NCBI GenBank assembly: GCA_023647555.1
Contig: JALRLY010000251.1
Coordinates: forward strand, 1-53,324
Length of the DNA: 53,324 nucleotides
Reading direction: 5' to 3'
Source of the DNA: Pancytospora philotis
Taxonomy: Eukaryota > Microsporidia
The position numbers were made by a program, and so were the translations under genes. The notes beneath the pieces are model-generated. The model saw only the letters and a program-made list of their open reading frames with translations. It searched no databases and had not been told where the DNA came from. The stretch's first letter is position 1. Each line of letters starts with the position of its first letter. Shown here one piece after another: positions 26,971 through 36,666 of the stretch.

Positions 26971-27315
26971 TCCTGCGGTTTTTTCCGGCGCTTTTACATT
27001 TTTGGCGGGAAAGTGAGTAGGCCCTCGCAATAAACAATACCCGCCACTGCGCTGATCTGCTAAAGTGACGATCTTTGGGAGTAGTGGTATCGATTAATGG
27101 ATTGCTGCAAACACATTTGAGAGATTAGCCACTAATATTCTGAAATATCCATCCCGTGTGTCAGATTCACTATTTCAGCTGGATTTGAGTGGACAAAATA
27201 TAATTTGGGCGTTGCAGCGCATCCAACTATGGAGCAGCGGAACATAGAGCACCAAAGGCGCCAGCAGGCTCACCCGAGCCACACAGGCATAGTCTAAGGT
27301 AGTTTATTTACAAAA
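26971..27315. other. Gap before the minus-strand LRR gene
   Basis: About 345 bases. It holds AATAAAC on the minus strand at 27302-27308, just after the LRR stop. No gene seen. Confidence 0.4.
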
Positions 27316-28677
27316 TCACTCGATGGCGTTGAGGTCCTCCACGCTTTCATCAAGCAGCCGCTCCACGCTGATGCTCCGGAACGCGGGGGTGTGGAAGCGC
27401 GCCAGCGTGATCAGCGGGACCGCCTCGTCGTCCGACGCGAGCCCCTCCTCCATGCTCTTCTGCTGCATCGGGTTGAAGCAGAAGGGCTCGAACAGCTCGG
27501 TGATCGAGGGCATCTGCGCGAGCCGGAGGCGCGTCGGGACCGTGCTGAAGTTGTGCTCGAAGAGCACGCGCAGCCGGTCCTCGTGGCGCGAGTAGTGCCG
27601 GCAGCACATCCTGTAGTGCACAGGGTACTGTATCGAATCGAACACGTGCATGTCGGTGATCTCGATGTAGTGCTCGAAGAAGGGCCCGTTGCAGAACGAG
27701 CACTCCTGCACGCCGAGCAGGTAGTCGCGCGTCGTCACCGGCAGGTTCCGACGCACCCGCAGGTTGTTCTTCACGATGTGGCGCGCGACGAGCTCGCGCA
27801 GCGTGAAGGACCCGAACTCGACGCACGAGGACGCGGGCACGAACGTGCAGTTGTCGACGGTCAGGTTGAGCAGGAAGGGCAGCTTGAATATCTCGAGCGG
27901 CACCGAGCGGATGGGGTTGTAGCCGATGCTCAGGTACTTGAGCGCGGACAGCTTGCCGATGAAGCTCGGGATCTCGGCGAAGTGGTTCCCCGAGATGTGC
28001 AGGGTGTTCAGGTTGCGGAGCCCGGCGATCGAGCGCGGCAGCAGCCTGAGCGCGTTGAACGAAACGTCGAGCTCGCGCAGCTCCCTGCACAGCCCGATCT
28101 CGCTCGGCAGCTCGATGAGTCTGTTCCGCGACAGGATGAGCATTTTGAGGTTCTGGAGCTGACCGATGCTGCTCGGGATGTAGCGCAGATAGTTGCAGCA
28201 CGTCTGGAACACGGAGATGTCGCGCAGCTCCGCGATCGCCTCGCTGAGCTCCGTCAGGTAGTTGCGGCACAGATACACCTGCTTCTCCTCGGGCCCGAGC
28301 GTGACCGAGACCTCGCGCGCCTCGGGCCCCGAGCTGAGCATGCGGTAGAGCGTCTTGTCCTGCCGCAGCATCTTGTGGTAGAACTCCATGCGGCCCGTGC
28401 TCGTCATCTGCGGCATCTTCAGGTTCAGCTTGTGCGAGACCAGCGACCAGAACGTCTCCAGGCCCGCCACGAGCCGCTCGTTCCCGAACTCGTCGCCCAT
28501 GCGCTTCAGCTCGTATGGGAACAGGTGGTCGTAGCAGTTGTACATTCTGTATAGATTCGGGGCGTGCCGGTTGTTGATGCCTATTCTGTACGCCCGGTTG
28601 TCCATGCGCCAGTGCGCTGTGGAGTATTTCTTGCCCCCTGAAACGTATGTCGTTAATCTCCGATCGTGCGCCGCCAT
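27316..28677 (-). CDS. Leucine-rich repeat protein with C-terminal cysteine domain
   Basis: 453 aa. A 130-residue N-terminal region is followed by about six 23-residue LRRs (130-275), pattern L-x-x-L-x-L-S-x-N-x-L-x-x-L-P. A C-terminal module then has C-S-F-C-N-G-P-F-F-E-H-Y and, about 20 residues on, M-C-C-R-H-Y, a possible zinc site. The same module ends the LRR protein at 29902-31101. The layout resembles LRRC58-type proteins, where a Cys domain follows the repeats; this is a family impression, not a search. No signal peptide, so probably cytosolic adaptor-like. The start is uncertain: ATG 28677 lacks a clear box, and ATG 28605 has a GGG-type signal upstream. Confidence 0.82.
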   Translation of the reverse strand: MAAHDRRLTTYVSGGKKYSTAHWRMDNRAYRIGINNRHAPNLYRMYNCYDHLFPYELKRMGDEFGNERLVAGLETFWSLVSHKLNLKMPQMTSTGRMEFYHKMLRQDKTLYRMLSSGPEAREVSVTLGPEEKQVYLCRNYLTELSEAIAELRDISVFQTCCNYLRYIPSSIGQLQNLKMLILSRNRLIELPSEIGLCRELRELDVSFNALRLLPRSIAGLRNLNTLHISGNHFAEIPSFIGKLSALKYLSIGYNPIRSVPLEIFKLPFLLNLTVDNCTFVPASSCVEFGSFTLRELVARHIVKNNLRVRRNLPVTTRDYLLGVQECSFCNGPFFEHYIEITDMHVFDSIQYPVHYRMCCRHYSRHEDRLRVLFEHNFSTVPTRLRLAQMPSITELFEPFCFNPMQQKSMEEGLASDDEAVPLITLARFHTPAFRSISVERLLDESVEDLNAIE

Positions 28678-29224
28678 TGGTGTCCGCGCCGCCTTCTCTG
28701 CTCATTCGTTCCCTGCCGGGCGCGGGCAGACCTATCGGGCGGGCGGTAAAACGCCAATAAGAGATGCGTGTTTTACATGTACACAATAGAAAATGATTAT
28801 TGGCAATTAAAAATATTTAATTGACTAATATCATAATATGATAAGTAATACTGAACATTTTATTATTATTAGCAATAAGTTTGGAACTGAATAGTGTAAA
28901 GCGATACTATTTTATTTCAGAATAGAAAAAGGTCTCGCTTATCATCATATTTTAATAGCTATGTCCTAGTGCATTATCGAATGGCATACATAGATTTGTG
29001 TAATACCACCGCCATTTCACATCTACATGCGCACAGTATTCTTGTGCGAAAAGCAGCTTCGTATACGGAATGAATGAACCACAGTTACATGGCTACTCTT
29101 ACAGCTGCAAAATAATAAACACTGCAGTGCGCTTTGCTATTTGCTTACATATTAAATCACACCAAACAACGCACATCGATGCCGCAGCGTTCGCACTGAA
29201 ACGGTGTTTCAACAGCTCCGGCGT
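28678..29224. other. AT-rich gap between divergent LRR-side genes
   Basis: The stretch 28780-29010 is strikingly AT-rich for this window, with runs such as AAAAATATTTAATTGAC and TTTTATTATTATTAGC. No gene or RNA was recognised. Possible roles (replication origin, promoter) are speculation. Confidence 0.5.
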
Positions 29225-29503
29225 ATGTTTGAGAGTTGCGATATAATCCCGGTCGCCGCTGCGCCAATGGGCCTTGGCAGTTCTATAGCAAGCGGCTGGA
29301 GCGCTCTGCTCGACACGATCGGCACACTCGGAGCATGGCTCATCTTCCTCGCCATTCTGACGCTGCTCATCGTTCTGTTTATCGCGATCATGAACGCCAA
29401 CAAGTCCGACCACGATCGCATTATAGTCGTGCACGACCACGAGCACCATCCGCACCATGCAGACTCCGAGTCGTGTAATCGGGCCCACGAGGAAGCCGTA
29501 TAA
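29225..29503 (+). CDS. Small single-pass membrane protein with His-rich tail, 92 aa
   Basis: The first ATG is at 29225; a second at 29267 is possible. One long hydrophobic helix spans about 34-56 (L-G-A-W-L-I-F-L-A-I-L-T-L-L-I-V-L-F-I). A polar tail follows with H-D-H-E-H-H-P-H-H at 70-78, a potential metal-binding stretch. There is no upstream AAATTT box, so confidence is lower. It lies between two divergent LRR genes. Not recognised. Confidence 0.5.
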   Translation: MFESCDIIPVAAAPMGLGSSIASGWSALLDTIGTLGAWLIFLAILTLLIVLFIAIMNANKSDHDRIIVVHDHEHHPHHADSESCNRAHEEAV

Positions 29504-29901
29504 TTAAATATCTCTTGATTTGATATGCGTTGTTCGCGGGGATGCATCCATAAGAATGCCCATTTGTTACGATTCTTTTAATATCGAGCAAATAAGCAGT
29601 AGTATAATATACAGAGTGTGTCGGCCACTTCGGCACAGCCTGTCATCGTAGCAGCTCACATCAAAATTCAGGGGCTCTACCCCATCAGCCGCTTCCCGCA
29701 TGGTACCGCTCACCACGGGAACGCTGGATAATGCGCGAGGAACACAAGCGGTAGGTAAACAGAGCGGCGGCATGCAACACAAATAAACACCGAGGAGCGC
29801 CGCGGAGCCGCGCACCAAACCAAACGGTGATGGACCCACAAATAGCATGAAACCACTCTGAAACTGCATAAAGCGCAAAATCACCAGCGCATAAATACGG
29901 C
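29504..29901. other. Gap before the plus-strand LRR gene
   Basis: About 400 bases. A minus-strand frame of 116 codons overlaps the LRR start and shows no start signal; I do not call it. AAAATCACC at 29877-29885 may be a weak box for ATG 29902. Confidence 0.4.
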
Positions 29902-31101
29902 ATGGGCGATGTATCAAATATGGACCTGTCGAAGCAGGGGCTCGTCGAAATACCGATGGACCGGATCCGCCCCGACGTCCACTGGCTCGTGCTCAGCGAC
30001 AACCGGCTGAAGCGGCTCGCGCCGGGGATCGAGCGGTTCCGCGCGCTCAGCCGGCTTGCGCTCAACGACAACCAGATAGAGGAGATCAGGCCTGAGCTGG
30101 GGGCCTGTGTGGGCCTGACGTGGATTGATCTGACACGCAACCGGCTGCGCACGCTGCCTGACGAGATGGGCCAGCTGACGCGGATTTCCGGGCTCGGGCT
30201 TTCCGAGAACGAGTTCGAGGAGATTCCGAGCTGCGTCTATAAATACCGGAATCTGCGGAAGTTCGGCTTCTTCTCGAACCGCATCACAGCGATCTCGCCG
30301 AGCATCCGGCACCTGCGCAGCCTCGTGAAGGTGGATCTGTCGAACAACTGCCTGGAGAGCCTCCCCGAGGAGTTCTGCCAGCTCACGAACATCAGCTGGC
30401 TCAACCTGTCGAACAATCGGCTGAAGAGCCTGCCGGCCGGCATCGCCAAGCTTGTAAAACTCGAGGAGCTCGGGCTCGGCACCAACGGCCTGACCGAGCT
30501 GCCTGACATCAGCGCGCTCGTGCATCTGCGGATCCTGCCCGTGTTCAAAAACTGCCTGCGCCGCGTGCATCCCAGCATATGCGGCCTGCGGAGCATCGAG
30601 AAGCTCGACTTCAGCGACAACCACATCACAGAGTTCCCGGCCGAGGCCATCTACAACCCCTCGCTGCGCTACCTCAACCTGCGCAACAACTGCATCGGGC
30701 TCATCTCGCCGTTCGCTTTCAATTCGATGCTCAGTTCCATTACGATGATCGATATCAGCGAGAACAGGCTGCGCTTCATACCCTACAAATTCTTCAAGGC
30801 CTTCAAGGAGGTCACGACGGTGCGCCTCGGCTCGAATCCCTTTGAAAGGCTCGCGTCCGTGATACCAGCGCAGCAGAGCCTCATGCAGATCTGCTTCACG
30901 CGCATCCTCAACCGCAACTGCAAGGTGGACCCGTGGATCACCAGCATCTTCAAACGGCACCACGCATGCGACTACTGCAAGGCTTCGTTCGTGACCGAGC
31001 CGTACTTTGCGTACTCGGTGAGCTACCTGGACAACGACTACCAGTTCGTGATAGAGAAGATGCTGTGCTCGATCCGGTGCATGCGCATCTCTGAAAAATA
31101 G
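29902..31101 (+). CDS. Leucine-rich repeat protein with C-terminal cysteine domain
   Basis: 399 aa, almost entirely LRRs of 22-23 residues from residue 5 to about 315 (for example L-V-K-V-D-L-S-N-N-C-L-E-S-L-P). It ends with the same Cys module as the divergent LRR gene: C-D-Y-C-K-A-S-F...Y near 354, then M-L-C-S-I-R-C. It lacks the long N-terminal region of that protein. No signal peptide or membrane helix. The pair probably derives from an old duplication now arranged head to head. Likely an intracellular scaffold or adaptor; partner unknown. Confidence 0.85.
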   Translation: MGDVSNMDLSKQGLVEIPMDRIRPDVHWLVLSDNRLKRLAPGIERFRALSRLALNDNQIEEIRPELGACVGLTWIDLTRNRLRTLPDEMGQLTRISGLGLSENEFEEIPSCVYKYRNLRKFGFFSNRITAISPSIRHLRSLVKVDLSNNCLESLPEEFCQLTNISWLNLSNNRLKSLPAGIAKLVKLEELGLGTNGLTELPDISALVHLRILPVFKNCLRRVHPSICGLRSIEKLDFSDNHITEFPAEAIYNPSLRYLNLRNNCIGLISPFAFNSMLSSITMIDISENRLRFIPYKFFKAFKEVTTVRLGSNPFERLASVIPAQQSLMQICFTRILNRNCKVDPWITSIFKRHHACDYCKASFVTEPYFAYSVSYLDNDYQFVIEKMLCSIRCMRISEK

Positions 31102-31258
31102 GCTATTAGATTCAAATAGATGAATAAATCCATATACAGCATGTAATGTACGTTTATAATATGGGCTAGAGTATTAGTAAAACTGTTGAGCCATCTGCTT
31201 ATCTGCCTTTTAATGAATAAAATAAAATTAATCTAACCATACGACAACTTTACTAATT

Positions 31259-33517
31259 TCACACGTACAGCACCTCTCCGTAGCGCACCATTTCAACCTC
31301 AGTTTCGCTCATCTTGGTAAACCCGAACTTGGTGTAATCGGCGGGGACTTCTACAATGGTGCCGTTGCGCGCCCCGGCCACCAAATCGCAGAGGAAGTGC
31401 AGCGTCTGGTCGGATTTGGGGAGCACGAGCTTTTTGCACGGCTGCTGCGCCGGCTCATTTGCGGTGTTCTCCTTATCCGAACCAAGAGTGGCATCAGGCG
31501 CTATGCTATGATGCAGCATATCGCACTGGTCTGCGGTGGTATTGCTCTTTCTGTAGTCCTTCAGCTCCCAGCACACGCTGTGGAAGGTGTCGTACGTAGC
31601 CTGATCGACTGCGTTCATGTACTTGCTGAACACCGCCTTGAGCCGCTTTCTGTCCTTGCAGTGCATCGCCAGCGCAAGCGCCTGGATGAAGAAGGAGACG
31701 CTCCTGATGCTTACGCGCCCGGTGGCAAGGAAGTACACCAGAGAGGCAGTGAGAGAGCGGAAGCGGAGCATCTTCTCCTGGGCCTGCATGCTGGGCTCGT
31801 ATAGAAGGAGGCGGTCGGCATGGGCGTGCAGCTGGGCTGGGTCGCCCAGATACAGCAGCAGCGATACTAGCTCATCACTGCTCAGCGGAGTGCTTTTCAG
31901 GGCCTCGTGGAGGCGCGGATCCGCTCGCGCCTGGTGCACCAGGAAGTACAGCTTGGGGTAGCTGTAGTCGGAGAACTGCGCATCAATGAAGGCTGCATCG
32001 CTCTGTGTGTGCGCATTGATGAAGTAGTAATTGGGGAGCAAATCGCTTGTAGTATTATTGACTCCCACCGGGACAGCCTCACTCGGCAGCTGGACAAAGG
32101 GCATCTTCGACAGATAGGGCCGCAGCAGCCATACAATCTCCTCAACAACGCTGCTGTGAGTGAGAGTCCGTGCCTTATCGTAAAGAATGCTGAAATAGGG
32201 CGACGGATCGCGGATGTGCTTAAGCACCTCATACACACCATCCTTGAGGCAGTCGAGGATCTCACTGTGGGCAAGCGTGCCGCCGAACGCATACTCAAGA
32301 ATGAAGCCGCGGAAGTCGCGTGGGATATCACCGTAGCTCTTCCACTCGATGGCACGCAGAAAGACGGCAGCGCCTTTCCGATTTCTCGAATTGTACAGAA
32401 ACTCAAGCGAGAGCTTCGACTCCTTGAGCAGCTTGACGTACTCGTCCTTGTAGGCCGTCAGGCAGCCCTCGAACAGCCGGTAGATAAATTCGCGCAGCAC
32501 CACCGCCTCTTCCTTTTCTGCGCTCTGGTCGGGCTGGCCTGCCACTGCATCGCCATCCCTGGTAAAATTGAGCATTCCGTGCTTCACGGCCGCGCCATCG
32601 AATATGGAGAGCCCTGCGCAGGCGACAAGCCCCTCCTTGTATATCCCATAGAGTATCTCGCGGACCCGGTAGCTGCGGTCGAGCAGGCGGTCGTCAATGG
32701 ACCACTCGAGCGCATCGCGCCAGTGGAACCGCGCAAGCAGGGCCGCCCGCACATCCTCGTCGCTATCGACGCTGAGCCAGGAGAACACGTCCTTGGACCT
32801 GCAGTGCGAGGCAACGACCAGTCTGACCCGCTTGTCGCGGTCGCGGACATACGCACCGGCGATCTTGTCGTAGAAATGGACTATTGCGTTCTGCACGTAA
32901 GCAAGGCGCTCCCTGCCGGTGATGATGCGCACGTCCTCCTCCCGCAGCAGATCCATGCAGTGCGCCGCAAGCTGCACATAGGCATCCTCGGCAAGAGCAT
33001 GCGTATCGATGAAGCGTATGAGCCGTCTTACGAGCAGCGTAGGGACCGGCCGCATCTGCAGGAGGAGATGTATGCTCTCACGGCCGCCGTTGTTCTCCTC
33101 GGCAAAGATGGTAAGAATATCCTCCAAATGGTGCTTGTTGGGCGAAGATTTGCCGTAGGCAGCAAAGAACTCGGAGATCATCACAGCGTCCTTGAGAAGC
33201 GCAGGGGCGCGCACCTCGATGAAGCGGCCCAGGTCAAGCTCCGTGTGCGGCAGGTAGTTCAGCACAGCCCTGAAGTAGCTGATGATCTCGGCGTTGCCCA
33301 GAATATTCTTAGGCGCAACGATGCGCAGCACCTCAGCGATGCCTGCGATGGCCAGCGGCGCGGACTGCTTGTCGTGCAGCGCCGAGAGCAGCCCCGACAG
33401 CTTCTCCTGGATGTCCGCATCGATGGCGCCTGTCTGCGGCCGCCCTTCTAGCTCATCGAGCAGGCAGCGGTAGCTCTCGGTGGTCTTGGCGAGCTTGCGT
33501 TGCTTGCGCTCGGTCAT
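31259..33517 (-). CDS. HEAT-like repeat protein, possibly Pds5-like
   Basis: 752 aa. The ATG at 33517 follows CAAATTTTGCAGG and CCCAGCCC, a textbook signal; the longer frame to 33610 is ignored. It is helical throughout. Around 200-300, paired repeats (D-R-D-K-R-V-R-L-V-V-A-S-H, then D-R-S-Y-R-V-R-E-I-L-Y-G-I-Y-K-E-G-L) recall the HEAT repeats of cohesin regulator Pds5, where D-x-D-x-x-V-R recurs. A late disordered stretch (D-K-E-N-T-A-N-E-P-A-Q-Q) precedes a short conserved-looking end. Pds5 is a candidate, not established; other HEAT proteins would look similar. Start and frame are secure. Confidence 0.7.
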   Translation of the reverse strand: MTERKQRKLAKTTESYRCLLDELEGRPQTGAIDADIQEKLSGLLSALHDKQSAPLAIAGIAEVLRIVAPKNILGNAEIISYFRAVLNYLPHTELDLGRFIEVRAPALLKDAVMISEFFAAYGKSSPNKHHLEDILTIFAEENNGGRESIHLLLQMRPVPTLLVRRLIRFIDTHALAEDAYVQLAAHCMDLLREEDVRIITGRERLAYVQNAIVHFYDKIAGAYVRDRDKRVRLVVASHCRSKDVFSWLSVDSDEDVRAALLARFHWRDALEWSIDDRLLDRSYRVREILYGIYKEGLVACAGLSIFDGAAVKHGMLNFTRDGDAVAGQPDQSAEKEEAVVLREFIYRLFEGCLTAYKDEYVKLLKESKLSLEFLYNSRNRKGAAVFLRAIEWKSYGDIPRDFRGFILEYAFGGTLAHSEILDCLKDGVYEVLKHIRDPSPYFSILYDKARTLTHSSVVEEIVWLLRPYLSKMPFVQLPSEAVPVGVNNTTSDLLPNYYFINAHTQSDAAFIDAQFSDYSYPKLYFLVHQARADPRLHEALKSTPLSSDELVSLLLYLGDPAQLHAHADRLLLYEPSMQAQEKMLRFRSLTASLVYFLATGRVSIRSVSFFIQALALAMHCKDRKRLKAVFSKYMNAVDQATYDTFHSVCWELKDYRKSNTTADQCDMLHHSIAPDATLGSDKENTANEPAQQPCKKLVLPKSDQTLHFLCDLVAGARNGTIVEVPADYTKFGFTKMSETEVEMVRYGEVLYV

Positions 33518-33538
33518 GGGCTGGGCCTGCAAAATTTG
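33518..33538 (-). promoter_or_regulatory. AAATTTTGC box with two CCC groups before ATG 33517
   Basis: Minus strand: CAAATTTTGCAGG, then CCCAGCCC, then ATG. One of the clearest examples in the window. Confidence 0.65.
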
Positions 33539-33696
33539 AATAAGGGCACAAATGGTGCACTGCTGTGGTATGACAAACGCTACGCGCAAATGGATAAGGA
33601 AGCTTAGCAAATAATCAGCCAGATTTTGATCAATTTAATATTCTAAAGAATGCAACTATCAATTTAACGCATACGCCGTATGCTACGATAGCGCAT

Positions 33697-34896
33697 CTAT
33701 TCAAGACTCATGATCAAATGGTCGGTCGCTAGGCTGATCAGGTCCGACATCCACACGGACTCGTTGCCTTCAGCATTGTCCATGAAGTAGTTGACATCCC
33801 AGCACTCGTTGATGTGCTGCAGCTTCTCGCAGATGGCCGTCTCGAGCTGCCGGAGCACCATGCGGCTCGTGAAGGAGAGATCGACCGCCCAGGAGTGCTC
33901 AACCTTCGAGTTCCCGCGGTACTCGTCGTTGCAGATCTGCTGAAGAAGCCCCTGGCCCTGCAGCTGCAGCACGGCCTCCTTGATCTTGTTCACACTCAGC
34001 AGCGAACTGACGGTCAGCGCCTTGTCCTCGACGCCGCTGCCGTGCGCGATCATATTGAACAATCTGCGGCTCGCGGGATCGGAGAGCATGAGACCAATCC
34101 GGTACAGCTTGAGATAGCGCGGGTTGGTGTTCACGAAATACTCGCGGCTCTGGTCGGTCCCCTTCTCCAGCACGCGGCTGCTGCACAGATAGCGCAGGTA
34201 CTCGTCCACGTTGTCCTTCTCGTTGATCACCGCGCCGTTGTCAAGTATCAGCAGCTTCGAGGACTTCAGGCAGCCCAGAATGCTGGCCTTGTTGACCTGC
34301 TCGCAGCGCAGGACGGCGCGGAACACGTCGCCCGCGGCCTCGTTGTACCGCTTGGCCACGTACCTGGCGGCCTCCTGCGCAAATATCTTGGAGTCCAGAT
34401 GGTCGAAGTTCACGATGAGGTAGTCATTACCCGTTCTGCGCGCCTTCGCCGGCGCATCGGATCCGTCCGGCCGGCCGCCCCGCGCGATGCCGGTCGCCTT
34501 GCTCACCTCGTGCTGCAGCACGCCGCTCTCCAGGAGGTCCTTGGCCTCCTCGCACTCCTCAGCAACGCGCAGCACGCCGCGCGCGAGCACCCGGCCGAAA
34601 AGATCGAGGTGCTTGGACGAGCAGCTCCGGGCGACGTGGCACATGTATATCGGGAAGTAGAGCCGGCGCCGCAGCAGCCGGCGGTCGATGCAGTAGCGCA
34701 CGCTCTTCTCGAAAATGAAGAACTTAACGATGCGGCGCTGGATCATAATCGCCAGGCCGTCGCGCAGTGCGGTGTCGTCCAGCGCGGTCCGCCGCCGCAG
34801 ATCGTCCAGCGTGGCCGAGTTGTTTTTCAGCAGACAAAGCCCGATGGCCTGCGGGATCGTGCCGTAGTCGCTCAGCAGCTGCTTCTCGAGTTCCAT
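33697..34896 (-). CDS. RPC82: RNA polymerase III subunit RPC82 (C82/RPC3)
   Basis: 399 aa, much shorter than the yeast protein (about 650 aa). It is part of the Pol III-specific C82/C34/C31 initiation subcomplex and binds DNA and partners through tandem winged helices. The N-terminal winged helix is clear: L-L-S-D-Y-G-x-x-P-Q-A-I...L-D-D-L-R-R-R-T-A-L, I-M-I-Q-R-R-I-V-K-F, then L-L-R-R-R-L-Y-F-P-I-Y. Further winged-helix-like blocks appear near 200-330. The insertion around 140-155 is disordered. The ATG at 34896 follows GCATTTTGCGAG and GGCGGCCC. High G/C codons. Confidence 0.85.
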   Translation of the reverse strand: MELEKQLLSDYGTIPQAIGLCLLKNNSATLDDLRRRTALDDTALRDGLAIMIQRRIVKFFIFEKSVRYCIDRRLLRRRLYFPIYMCHVARSCSSKHLDLFGRVLARGVLRVAEECEEAKDLLESGVLQHEVSKATGIARGGRPDGSDAPAKARRTGNDYLIVNFDHLDSKIFAQEAARYVAKRYNEAAGDVFRAVLRCEQVNKASILGCLKSSKLLILDNGAVINEKDNVDEYLRYLCSSRVLEKGTDQSREYFVNTNPRYLKLYRIGLMLSDPASRRLFNMIAHGSGVEDKALTVSSLLSVNKIKEAVLQLQGQGLLQQICNDEYRGNSKVEHSWAVDLSFTSRMVLRQLETAICEKLQHINECWDVNYFMDNAEGNESVWMSDLISLATDHLIMSLE

Positions 34897-35046
34897 GGGC
34901 CGCCTTTTGCCGCTCGCAAAATGCGCAGAATTTTGCGAGCGCCGGACCGAGTACCAGAAAGTCTTTTATATGCTTAAATTTATTGATAAAGCAGAACCGA
35001 GACCGTTAATAACGGCACCTTCATCCAGTGTACCGCCATTTCCCGC

Positions 35047-36429
35047 TCATATCACATCCTCGTCGCCCCAGTCGTCGTCCTCTTTGAGCTGGCTGAGCTG
35101 CAGTATGCGCGCATCGGGGTCCACCTCGCCCTGTCCCTTCCGTGCTCCGAACATGCCCTTGATCCCCTTGAGCGACCAGTCCTTCGCCTGTATGTCCGTC
35201 TTGTTCTCCTTCAGGAAGCACAGGATCCGCTCGACGAGCGCAAAGCAGCTGTCCTGCGCCTCGGCGTCGGAGAGGTACGAGCACAGCAGCGGGAGCAGCT
35301 CAGTGCTGATCTTGTACTTGTTGAAGTGCACGAAGAACCGGTCGAGGCAGTCGTACACGTGCTTCCTGGCCTTCCCCAGCGCCAGGTAGTGCGCGAGCAG
35401 CTTGTACACGGGCCTGTGCACGTCGTCGCGGCGCAGCCCCACGAGCAGCGCGCAGACCAGCGCGACCGACTCGGTGTCGCTTATGTCCTCCTGCATCGCC
35501 TTGAGGATGTACGCGAACGTCTTGCCAGAAAAGCGCTCCTCGTTCACGAACAGAAAGCGCACGGTCTCGTGCTTCAGCTGCTTTTCCTTGACGCGCAGGC
35601 CGAGGCACAGCTGCGGCGCGCAGTCGCCCAGTGTCTCGGCCGTGGGCAGGTGCCGCAGCAGATGCAGCCGCACGGGCGTGTCGAGGATGGAGAACAGGCT
35701 CGTGGCGAACTGCACGACCATGTCGCGGTCGAGCTCGATGAGCGAGTCCAGCACGTAGATTTTGTAGTCGGGGTCGCTGGACTTCGACACATCGTCGATG
35801 AGCAGACCGATGATGTTCTTGGCGACGCACGGCACCAGCGCCGCCTTGTTGCGTAGCACGCGCTCGATGAAGCCGCGCTTCTCTGCCACGTCCAGGCCCT
35901 CGAACGCGGCCCGGTCCTCCAGCAGGCGGAAGATGCTGTCGCCCTCCCCCACCGCGTCCAGGCCCTTGCCGAGCATGGCATGCGCCAGCTCGTCCAGCAG
36001 CGCCTCGTCGCCGCTCCCCTCCGCGTACGCCTCGCAGCGGTCGAACTTCCCAACGAGCACGTTGCCGCAGCCGTCCACGAAGAGCGCGTCCATCGCGAGC
36101 GCGCCGTGCGTCAGCCCCAGCTCGCCGTGCAGGAACGCGAGCGCCTCGCGCAGCTTCGCAAGCACGTACTCGTTGTACATCCTGTTCCCGCTGTCGTACA
36201 CCGTGCTGAACGGCACGACGCGCTTCGTGTAGATCGAGTGCACGGTCGTCTTGTATACGGGCAGGATGTTCGGGTGGCTGCAGCTGCGCAGCGCGGCGTA
36301 CTTGGCGGGGGAGCAGCCCGTGAAGTACATCTTCGTGCAGTCCTTCCGGCTGTACCGGATGTCGTACAGCCTGCAGTACCCGAGGTCGTGCCTCAGGACC
36401 TCCTTTGTTGTGAACAGATCGCTGAACAT
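35047..36429 (-). CDS. CEX1: SCY1-family pseudokinase (Cex1/SCYL1-like)
   Basis: 460 aa. An N-terminal kinase-like fold without catalytic residues is followed by HEAT-like helices from about 165. The HRD position reads L-T-H-G (106-109) and the DFG position G-K-F (127-129), so it should not phosphorylate. The acidic W-G-D tail (E-D-D-D-W-G-D-E-D-V-I) matches the W-containing acidic end of this family. Known members act in tRNA export and COPI/Golgi traffic. It is shorter than the yeast protein, as expected in a reduced genome. The start at 36429 follows AAAATAAAACACCCC. Confidence 0.82.
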   Translation of the reverse strand: MFSDLFTTKEVLRHDLGYCRLYDIRYSRKDCTKMYFTGCSPAKYAALRSCSHPNILPVYKTTVHSIYTKRVVPFSTVYDSGNRMYNEYVLAKLREALAFLHGELGLTHGALAMDALFVDGCGNVLVGKFDRCEAYAEGSGDEALLDELAHAMLGKGLDAVGEGDSIFRLLEDRAAFEGLDVAEKRGFIERVLRNKAALVPCVAKNIIGLLIDDVSKSSDPDYKIYVLDSLIELDRDMVVQFATSLFSILDTPVRLHLLRHLPTAETLGDCAPQLCLGLRVKEKQLKHETVRFLFVNEERFSGKTFAYILKAMQEDISDTESVALVCALLVGLRRDDVHRPVYKLLAHYLALGKARKHVYDCLDRFFVHFNKYKISTELLPLLCSYLSDAEAQDSCFALVERILCFLKENKTDIQAKDWSLKGIKGMFGARKGQGEVDPDARILQLSQLKEDDDWGDEDVI

Positions 36430-36666
36430 CGCGGCGGCAGGGGTGTTTTATTTTATCGAGGCGGCGGCCGTTCCGCGGACCCTTTGGGATAGGTTTGTGC
36501 TGCAGTGCGGGCAGTTATCATTCCACCGAATGCGCAATTTGCGAACTATCAGAGTTGGAATTCAACAACATACTGCAATTATTGATGCAGTCTCTTCCTA
36601 GTATGAATAGCCATCCACCCTGAGCTGAACCAGAGATCTATCAGCACTGTCATGCTACACAGATGG

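Noticed and set aside
27350..28786. Long alternative minus-strand frame of 478 codons over the LRR gene
   Set aside because: Arg/Ala/Pro-rich shadow caused by high GC; the LRR frame explains the region.
29567..29917. Minus-strand frame of 116 codons
   Set aside because: Overlaps the start of the LRR gene, lacks a start signal and looks like a chance frame.
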